From assembly GCA_035575095.1 (NCBI GenBank), contig DATLYF010000191.1, forward strand, positions 1 through 9,858: a stretch of 9,858 bases of DNA, written 5' to 3'. Shown here piece by piece: positions 7,133 to 9,858 of the stretch (position 1 is its first letter; each line of letters opens with the position of its first letter). A model generated the notes under the pieces. That model was given only the letters and a program-made list of their open reading frames with translations. It searched no databases and was not told where the DNA came from. Position numbers and translations under genes: made by a program. The DNA comes from DATLYF01 sp035575095. GTDB taxonomy: Bacteria > Pseudomonadota > Gammaproteobacteria > Competibacterales > Competibacteraceae.

Positions 7133-7206
7133 TTCGCTGGACCGTAAATGTTATTTGGCTATCACCATTAAGCAAATCGGTGACACGCACAACAAAGGAG
7201 GAAGCG

Positions 7207-7686
7207 ATGAAAACCCCAATATTCACCCTGAAGGTACTCGCATTGTTCTGCGCCGTTGCCCTGATCCTGCAATGGCCGGGAACAAGCGCGCTTGCTCAGG
7301 AGCAGCAGAAATCGCTCTACGACCGCCTCGGCGGCGAGTACGCCATCGCCACCGTCGTCGACAGCTTCATCGATTTGCTGCTGTTGAACGATGTGCTCAA
7401 CGCCAACCCGGCGATCAGGGAGGCGCGGGACCGGGTGCCGAGAGCAGGTCTCAAGTTCCATGTCACCAATCTGGTCTGTCAGGTCACGGGAGGGCCGTGC
7501 AAATACACGGGGCGCTCGATGAAGCAAGCCCATGCCCATCTGAACATTACCGAGAAGGAATGGCAGGCCATGGTGATGGACTTCCGCCGCGTCCTCAACA
7601 ACTACAAGGTTCCCGAGCAGGAGCAGAAAGAACTGTTCGCGATCGTGGAGAGCACCAAAGCGGAGATCGTCGTATCAGGAAAATAG
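7207..7686 (+). CDS. Exported group-1 truncated haemoglobin
   Basis: The protein has 159 residues. Residues 1-30 form a clear Sec signal peptide: Lys near the start, a hydrophobic core LALFCAVALIL (11-21), and an ALA site before Gln31. The mature part is a bacterial-like truncated globin. It opens with SLYDRLGGEYAI (36-47), continues with NLVCQVTGGPCKYTGRSMKQAHAHLNI (88-114) and ends in KVPEQEQKELFAIV. The proximal haem ligand is predicted as His109 (codon 7531-7533), in the KQAH context of the F helix. At the B10 position, where many group-1 globins have Tyr, the residue reads as Ile54, and no clear CD1 Phe is visible, so the haem pocket is atypical. The likely site is the periplasm; ligand (O2, NO or other) and reaction are unknown. 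The frame is open upstream to 7093, but the ATG at 7207 follows AAAGGAGGA and begins the signal peptide. GC is lower than in the T6SS genes. It sits between tssE and tssF. Confidence 0.88.
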   Translation: MKTPIFTLKVLALFCAVALILQWPGTSALAQEQQKSLYDRLGGEYAIATVVDSFIDLLLLNDVLNANPAIREARDRVPRAGLKFHVTNLVCQVTGGPCKYTGRSMKQAHAHLNITEKEWQAMVMDFRRVLNNYKVPEQEQKELFAIVESTKAEIVVSGK

Positions 7687-7734
7687 CACTTTTTGCCCAT
7701 CACCCATGACGGTGTGGCGAGAAAGGAGCAAACC

Positions 7735-8028
7735 ATGTATGCAAGCATTCGGCGTTACAAAGTCAATTCGGCTGCCGCTGCCGAGATAGCGCAGCGTGTG
7801 AACGAGGGCTTCGTGCCGATTATCAGCAAGGCGCCGGGATTCATCGCTTATTACGCCCTGGAGGCGGGCAACGATGTCGTGGCTTCGGTCAGCGTCTTTC
7901 AGGACAAAGCCGAAGCGGCGGAATCCAACCGGCTGGCGGCAGACTGGGTCAGGCAGAATATCGCCGCGCTGATGGCCGGCCCGCCGGAGATCACCGCAGG
8001 CGAAGTGTTCGCCCATAAAGCGGCGTAG
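7735..8028 (+). CDS. ABM-fold small protein (antibiotic biosynthesis monooxygenase-like)
   Basis: The protein has 97 residues and no signal peptide, so it is probably cytoplasmic. Predicted order is strand (ASIRRYKV, 3-10), helix (AAAAEIAQRVNEGFVPIIS, 13-31), strand (GFIAYYALEAG, 35-45), strand (DVVASVSVFQD, 47-57), helix (AEAAESNRLAADWVRQNIAA, 59-78) and strand (TAGEVFAH, 87-94). This is the ferredoxin-like dimeric alpha/beta-barrel layout of the ABM family. The family includes cofactor-free monooxygenases and haem-degrading enzymes, but many members have no known substrate, and nothing here fixes one. The ATG at 7735 follows AAAGGAG (7722-7728). It lies 48 bp after the globin gene and 9 bp before tssF, and shares the globin's lower GC, so the two look like one unit. 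Assignment to the fold is fairly sure; enzymatic activity is not. Confidence 0.7.
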   Translation: MYASIRRYKVNSAAAAEIAQRVNEGFVPIISKAPGFIAYYALEAGNDVVASVSVFQDKAEAAESNRLAADWVRQNIAALMAGPPEITAGEVFAHKAA

Positions 8029-8037
8029 TGCCCGTTC

Positions 8038-9840
8038 ATGAGCGACGAGCTCCTCCCCTATTACAACCGCGAACTGGCCTATCTGCGCCGGCTGGGGGCG
8101 GAGTTCGCCGAGGCTCACCCCAAGATCGCCGGGCGGTTGCGCCTGGGGGCCGAGACCATCGAGGACCCCCACGTCGCCCGCCTGATCGAGGCGGTGGCCT
8201 TTCTCAACGCCCACATCCGCCGCAAGCTGGATGACGACTTCCCGGAGCTGACCCAGGCCCTGCTCGGAGTGCTCTATCCCCACTACCTGGCGCCCATCCC
8301 CCCCATGGCCATCGTCCAGTTCCAGCCGCCGCCCGATCTCGGCGGTGCCTACACCCTGCCCCGCGAAACTGCCCTGGAGACCGATCCCATTCATGGCGAA
8401 CCGTGCCGCTTTCGCACCGTCTACCCGGTGACGCTGTGGCCGATTGCGGTGGAAGCGGCCAGCCTGCGCGGCCGGCCGCTCTCGGCGCCGCGGCTAGCCG
8501 GCGCCGAGAGCGCCCAGGCCTGTCTGCGCCTGAGTCTGCGCAGCACCCTGCCGGAACTGCCCCTGGCCAGGCTGGCGCCGGGGGCGCTGCGCTTCTTCCT
8601 GCGCGGCCAGGCGCAGCACGTCTATGCCCTCTACGAGCTGCTATGCAACCACCTGCTGCAGGTGGCCGTGGCCAAAGGCGCCGACGATCCTGAACCGATA
8701 GCGCTGGGCGCGGACTGCCTGCGCCCGGTGGGGCTTGCTCTGGACGAGGGGCTGCTGCCCTACCCGGCGCGCGCCTTCCCCGGCTACCGGCTGCTCAGCG
8801 AATGGTTCGCCTGCCCCGACAAGTTCCTGTTCTGCGAGCTGGCCGGCCTGGATGGCCAGGCCCTGGCCCGCGCCGGCGAGCGGGCGGAACTCTATCTCTA
8901 CCTGGCGCGGGCGCTGCCCGAGCTGGAGCGCGCCGTCGACGCCCAGACCTTCGCCCTGGGCTGCACGCCGGTGGTCAACCTCAGCCGCCGCCGCGCCGAG
9001 CCCATCCACCTCGACCACGCCCGCAGCGAGTATCGGGTGGTACCGGACGCGCGCCGCCCCCAGGCCTTCGAGGTGTACGCGGTGGAGCGCGTTACCGCTC
9101 ACGACGGCGACGGTCGGCCGCGCGAAGTGCTGCCCTTGTTCGGACTGCAGCACGGCCAACAGGGCCGCGCCTTCTGGCTGGCCAGCCGCCGTCCGGCCGG
9201 TGCGCGCAACCCAGGCACTGAAGTCTTCCTCAGTCTGGTCGATCTGGACTTCGAGCCGCTGCGCGATGGCGAGGGCTATCTGAGCGTGGAGACCACCTGT
9301 CTCAACCGCGACCTGCCCGGGCGGCTGCCCTTCGGCGGCGGCCAGCCGCGGCTGCAACTGGCCGAGGGCAACGCGCCGCTGCGCGCCATCGCCTGCCTCA
9401 CCCCGCCCACCCCGACGCTGCGCCCGCCGCTTGGGCAGGGCCTGCTGTGGCGGCTGATCTCGCATCTGGCGCTCAACCACCTGTCGCTGACCGAGGCCGC
9501 CGACGGCACCCTGGCGCTGCGCGAGATTCTGCGCCTCTATGACTTCCGCGACTCCGCCGAGACCCGGGCGACGATCGACGGCATCGTCTCTCTGGGCTGC
9601 CGGCCGGTGCACGGCCGCGCCCCGCACGGCGGCGTGTGCCGCGGCACCGAGGTGCGCCTGGAGCTGGACGAGGCGCAGTTCGCCGGCAGCGGTGCCTTCC
9701 TCTTCGCCGCCGTGCTGGAGCGCTTCCTCGGTCTGTACTGTTCCCTCAACTCCTTCACCCGGCTGGAGCTGCGCTACAAGGGCCGGGAAGGCGTGGTGCG
9801 GCGATGGCCGGCCCGCAGCGGCGAACTGCGCCTGCTGTAG
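8038..9840 (+). CDS. tssF: TssF, baseplate wedge protein (VasA/ImpG)
   Basis: The protein has 600 residues, full length for the family. The N-terminus carries the family hallmark: ELLPYYNRELAYLRRLGAEF (4-23), FAEAHPKIAGRL (23-34), a long first helix pair, and LLGVLYPHYLAPIPPMAI (75-92). The C-terminal block has RGTEVRLELDE (535-545) and VLERFLGLYCSLNSFT (559-574), also conserved in TssF. TssF joins TssE, TssG and TssK in the baseplate wedge, on which the tube and sheath are assembled beneath the membrane complex. The ATG at 8038 starts at the conserved family N-terminus. No Shine-Dalgarno is visible before it, and the ABM stop is 9 bp upstream, so translation may depend on coupling to the ABM gene. 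GC returns to the high level of the T6SS genes. Its 3' end overlaps the tssG start. Confidence 0.96.
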   Translation: MSDELLPYYNRELAYLRRLGAEFAEAHPKIAGRLRLGAETIEDPHVARLIEAVAFLNAHIRRKLDDDFPELTQALLGVLYPHYLAPIPPMAIVQFQPPPDLGGAYTLPRETALETDPIHGEPCRFRTVYPVTLWPIAVEAASLRGRPLSAPRLAGAESAQACLRLSLRSTLPELPLARLAPGALRFFLRGQAQHVYALYELLCNHLLQVAVAKGADDPEPIALGADCLRPVGLALDEGLLPYPARAFPGYRLLSEWFACPDKFLFCELAGLDGQALARAGERAELYLYLARALPELERAVDAQTFALGCTPVVNLSRRRAEPIHLDHARSEYRVVPDARRPQAFEVYAVERVTAHDGDGRPREVLPLFGLQHGQQGRAFWLASRRPAGARNPGTEVFLSLVDLDFEPLRDGEGYLSVETTCLNRDLPGRLPFGGGQPRLQLAEGNAPLRAIACLTPPTPTLRPPLGQGLLWRLISHLALNHLSLTEAADGTLALREILRLYDFRDSAETRATIDGIVSLGCRPVHGRAPHGGVCRGTEVRLELDEAQFAGSGAFLFAAVLERFLGLYCSLNSFTRLELRYKGREGVVRRWPARSGELRLL

Positions 9841-9858
9841 CCGAGCGCTTGCGGCAGG
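9804..9858 (+). CDS. tssG: TssG, baseplate protein, first 18 codons only
   Basis: An ATG at 9804, out of frame with tssF and inside its last 37 bases, opens a frame that runs off the right edge: MAGPQRRTAPAVAERLRQ. The QRRT-x-PAV-x-ERL pattern resembles the usual start of TssG/ImpH proteins, and tssG follows tssF in nearly all T6SS clusters. TssG holds the two TssF copies together in the baseplate wedge. The 37-bp overlap suggests translational coupling; only weak purine-rich sequence lies upstream. With 18 residues visible, the call rests mostly on position and the N-terminal pattern. Confidence 0.7.
   Translation, partial: MAGPQRRTAPAVAERLRQ

Larger units (their letters stand above)
7000..7206. 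other. Repeat-bearing, AT-richer spacer upstream of globin gene
   Basis: This 207-bp gap separates the T6SS run from the globin gene. It holds two palindromic repeats (7040-7068 and 7089-7132, listed separately) and then a low-GC stretch: 25 of 60 bases are G or C at 7141-7200, against 47 of 60 at 9301-9360 in tssF. An inverted repeat TCACC (7162-7166) / GGTGA (7179-7183) with a 12-base spacer sits 24 bp before the globin start and could be an operator half-site pair or a leader hairpin. I find no well-spaced sigma-70 promoter; TGGACC (7138-7143) with TATCAC (7160-7165) is the best weak pair. A strong AAAGGAGGA (7194-7202) serves the globin start. A 9-codon ATG frame at 7000-7029 just after tssE shows nothing recognisable. 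Confidence 0.45.

Noticed and set aside
7111..7136. TTGCTG / TATTCG as a sigma-70 promoter for the globin gene
   Set aside because: The spacer is only 14 bases and both hexamers fall in the palindromic repeat; not a credible promoter.
7093..7206. Upstream extension of the globin frame from a GTG at 7093
   Set aside because: It would place 38 extra residues before a clear signal peptide and ignores the strong AAAGGAGGA at 7194-7202.
7675..8394. Minus-strand frame across ABM and tssF starts
   Set aside because: It runs opposite two genes with good RBS or family support and has no recognisable motif.
1..9858. tRNA, rRNA, CRISPR array or intact insertion sequence
   Set aside because: No regularly spaced direct repeats, cloverleaf-type gene, rRNA segment or transposase frame was seen on reading the window.

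Overview
The window is a high-GC, single-strand (+) stretch of a type VI secretion system (T6SS) cluster. It probably comes from a gamma- or betaproteobacterium. That guess rests on GC-rich coding sequence, strong GC-rich codon bias and dispersed CTCTCCC/GGGAGAG and TAGGGTGCG palindromes of a kind I associate with Gammaproteobacteria; the genus cannot be named from the sequence alone. The core gene order matches the 'imp' type of T6SS locus: tssA (impA), tssB (impB), tssC (impC), a second tssC-like gene (impD-like), tagJ (impE), tssE (impF), then tssF (impG) and the first codons of tssG (impH).

Layout. 1-785: the 3' end of a caspase-fold (peptidase C14) protein with an intact His/Cys dyad, 36 bp upstream of tssA. 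822-1955: tssA. 2000-4057: tssB and tssC, the two contractile sheath subunits, 6 bp apart. 4058-4164: an intergenic gap carrying a small hairpin repeat. 4165-5685: a divergent second TssC. 5703-6509: tagJ. 6502-6999: tssE, overlapping tagJ by 8 bp. 7000-7206: AT-richer spacer with two palindromic repeats. 7207-7686: an exported group-1 truncated haemoglobin. 7735-8028: a small antibiotic-biosynthesis-monooxygenase (ABM) fold protein. 8038-9840: tssF. 9804 to the right edge: start of tssG, overlapping tssF by 37 bp.

How the genes work together. TssB and TssC polymerise into the contractile sheath. TssA primes and caps sheath/tube assembly. TssE, TssF and TssG are baseplate parts, and TagJ is a TssB-binding accessory protein. 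No hcp, vgrG, clpV or membrane-complex gene lies in the window, so those must be elsewhere. The unusual parts are: (i) the globin + ABM pair set between tssE and tssF, with lower GC and dispersed repeats on its upstream side; (ii) the second TssC, whose N-terminus differs from that of the first; and (iii) the caspase-like gene at the head of the run. These three are the best candidates for undescribed T6SS-associated biology. Any functional link among them is inference.
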